Of a stretch of DNA of 64,000 nt, positions 62,329-64,000 are shown one piece after another; the stretch's first letter is position 1, and each line of letters opens with the position of its first letter. The DNA lies in NCBI GenBank assembly GCA_030737875.1, contig CM060922.1, positions 323,859,956 through 323,923,955 of the forward strand, read 5' to 3'. The notes beneath the pieces are model-generated. The model was not told the origin of the DNA and made no database searches. It worked only from the letters and a program-made list of their open reading frames with translations. This DNA is from Allium sativum (taxonomy: Eukaryota; Streptophyta; Magnoliopsida; Asparagales; Amaryllidaceae). A program made the position numbers and the translations under genes.

Positions 62329-62667
62329 ATGTCAGAATCGTCTTCCTCGTTCGACGCAGAACGCAGTTCTTTGCTTCATTCTGACCCAGATCTAGAGTTA
62401 CAGATACATCAGCAGCAGCAGCCATCTTCCTCGACCAAAAGATCGCCTAAGACTGGTGGTATCAATGATGTTTTGAGGCAGTTAGATCGAGGGATATCGG
62501 GAAATGGAAGGAGGCTGGGAAGGCGCAACTCCTTGCGTGTGTCAGATCCGAACGTATCGGTAGACGATGAGCTGGCCGATGGAGCACCGCCTGAATGGGC
62601 TCTGCTTTTAGTCGGCTGCCTTCTTGGTTTGGCTACTGGTCTTTGCGTTGCTGCTTTCAATCGCGGG
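62329..62667 (+). CDS. CLC-F: Chloride channel CLC-f-like, exon 1
   Basis: 113 codons ending in phase 0 at GGG|GTAAGT (donor at 62668). The N-terminus is polar and Ser/Gln rich (Gln run at residues 28-31). Residues 44-54 (GINDVLRQLDR) and 84-113 (GAPPEWALLLVGCLLGLATG then LCVAAFNRG) match the start of plant CLC-f proteins, where the first membrane helix begins; here it spans about 89-109. By family, CLC-f is a subgroup-II plant CLC anion transporter, reported in the Golgi in Arabidopsis. The remaining exons lie past the window. The ATG is the first in this frame near the conserved block. The exon is intact and is the only convincing host gene in the window. Confidence 0.85.
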
Positions 62668-64000
62668 GTAAGTATTTTTTTTGTTCCTCCGGAGTAGTGT
62701 ATGTAATTGTTTTGATACTCTTTTCCCTTTCAAATTTTAAATGCTTTGTCGGTAGCTAGCCATGGGTACAGGGCAGTACTTGCATATCGTGTTTAAATGT
62801 CAATGTGATTAGGATCAGTTAGATTATGAAGTAGGTGATATTCAAATTCCTGAGGTTCGTACTTGTTTAGTTGTTTTTAGCGAGTTTTTACCTTGAAAAT
62901 CGAAAATTTTCCTTTCTCATTTGTTGCATTGTGATTGGTGCTTTAAACTTGATCATGGGAATATACGTTCCTAGGTTATTGAACGGGAGCGGCTATTGGG
63001 ACACAAAATTAAACACAAAATAAGACACAAATCGTGAACCGTTGGATTTGTTTGTCTTTATGGGGCGAGTGGAATTCATGGGAGGATCTAATGGTTAAGA
63101 TTTGTTGGGTTCAATTTTGTGTCACCATTTTGTGTTCAAATAGAGTTTCCCTTATTGAACTGTTAAATTTTAAAGTTATTTGGACATATGAGATCTTCTT
63201 TTATGTTCTCATGTGGATTGTATGTGTCAATTTCCGTGTGAAATGCATATCACTATATCTACCGTCATAAGTGATGAACTTTAAAGTAGAGACCTTGACA
63301 TATATACAAGAACATACTCAAGCCAACGAGTGACTTGGGTACAAGGTCATATCTTAGTCTATACACATCAATGAGTGACTTGGTTAACTTATGATACCAG
63401 ACATTTCTAGCTGCTGCTTTTTAAAAAAATATATATTTAAATTATATAAGTCAGGGGATCCTTTTTTCTAAGTTAATATATACATATTTATATTTTCGGG
63501 TAAAGTGGATGAATTATTGGTTTGAATGGTCCCCCTTTGTAGCATGTGGTAGTACATGCACAAAAGTTTTCCATTTAGACTGCAATATAATGATATGCTT
63601 ATATGAGATATCAATCATTCGTTTACTCATTTATACTATTACCCTGCCTAGATGACCTACTAAATGCCGTGCCATGGAGCAGGTGTATCAGACATGGGTT
63701 TTCTTATTTCAGTTTTTAAGTCATATTCACATGATTTAAGTTAAAACCTTCCTCATGATATAATGTTTCTTGTAAAATGTGATAATATCTAAAGATTTTT
63801 CAAGATATCGTTTTGTGATGTCTTATTAACATCAGTTTGAAGTATGATTTACTTACCTATTGTGATCCCATTTTCCTTGTCAATTTGATATCATCGCTTC
63901 AACTGAATCTAGAGGATATCAAATTTGGTGTAGTCTACTGTCAACGTTGACAACTATTGAGATGTAAAGCTATTTTCTTTATTTTAATTGAGAAGTAGTT
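62668..64000 (+). other. CLC-f-like intron 1 (continues beyond the window)
   Basis: Starts with the GTAAGT donor and is AT rich throughout. No exon resembling the next CLC segment (HVIHEWAWAGTP-like) is visible before 64000, so the intron exceeds 1.3 kb. It contains the MITE at 62985-63151 and is otherwise featureless. Confidence 0.75.
62985..63151. mobile_element. 167-bp Mutator-type MITE in CLC-f intron 1
   Basis: Flanked by a perfect 9-bp direct repeat TTATTGAAC at 62976-62984 and 63152-63160, the duplication length of Mutator elements. The ends are imperfect inverted repeats: GGGAGCGGCTATTGGGACAC at the left and, complemented, GGGAAACTCTATTTGAACAC at the right, both followed by AAAAT and a second ACACAAAAT. 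There is no room for a transposase. It is older than a fresh insert, as the inverted ends have diverged. Confidence 0.85.

Noticed and set aside
63034..63270. 78-codon frame in CLC-f intron 1
   Set aside because: Overlaps the MITE and its flank, with no similarity to CLC sequence; it is not the next exon.
1..64000. tRNA, rRNA or organelle-derived segments
   Set aside because: I looked for tRNA-like and rRNA-like motifs and saw only tRNA-Met-complementary primer sites of the retroelements.

Overview
The window is plant nuclear DNA, very probably from a dicot with a large, retrotransposon-rich genome. The evidence is plant-type LTR retrotransposons primed by initiator tRNA-Met (chromoviruses and a Copia-like element), a Mutator-like transposase, and the first exon of a plant CLC-f-type chloride channel gene with a canonical GT splice donor. 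I cannot name the species or family. About 58 kb (3213 to about 61250) is a single pile of nested LTR retrotransposons. The only host gene I can support starts at 62329.

Layout from left to right. Positions 1-521 are the end of an LTR related to element C below; it cuts off the C-terminus of a decayed, minus-strand MULE transposase (522 to about 3100). At 3213 begins outer element E, a plus-strand Ty3/gypsy chromovirus. Its 5' LTR (3213-17145) is split by element A (4278-15467, TSD GTAGT), a Copia-like element with LTRs of about 3.4 kb that keeps only a gag-like coiled-coil ORF. E continues with gag, protease and reverse transcriptase (17329-19405). It is then interrupted inside the RT by element B (19406-56808, minus strand, TSD ACAAG), a chromovirus with 3.8 kb LTRs, gag-pol with a few lesions, and an unusual acidic ORF after the chromodomain. 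B's right-hand LTR is itself split by element C (30673-41477, minus, TSD TCGCA/TTGCA; 4.47 kb LTRs around a 1.86 kb interior) and element D (42408-56280, minus, TSD GAATG; 6.4 kb LTRs around only 1.04 kb of interior). After B, E resumes with the RT end, RNase H, integrase and chromodomain (56814 to about 59100) and a 3' LTR (59285 to about 61250) that lacks roughly its last 760 bp.

The right flank has a minus-strand Myb/SANT-like domain remnant (61264-61478), an upstream region, CLC-f exon 1 (62329-62667), and the start of a long first intron that carries a 167-bp Mutator-type MITE with a perfect 9-bp target duplication (62985-63151).

The order of events follows from the nesting: E is oldest and most decayed, then A and B entered E independently, and C and D entered B's LTR. 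Elements B, C and D share the same priming site, polypurine tract and a conserved block next to the tract, so C and D look like non-autonomous derivatives of B-like chromoviruses. The most unusual items are D (LTRs about six times longer than its interior), the acidic ORF of B with two SUMO-interaction-like motifs, and candidate splice donors in the LTR leaders of B and E. Most other short ORFs in the window are chance frames in LTRs.
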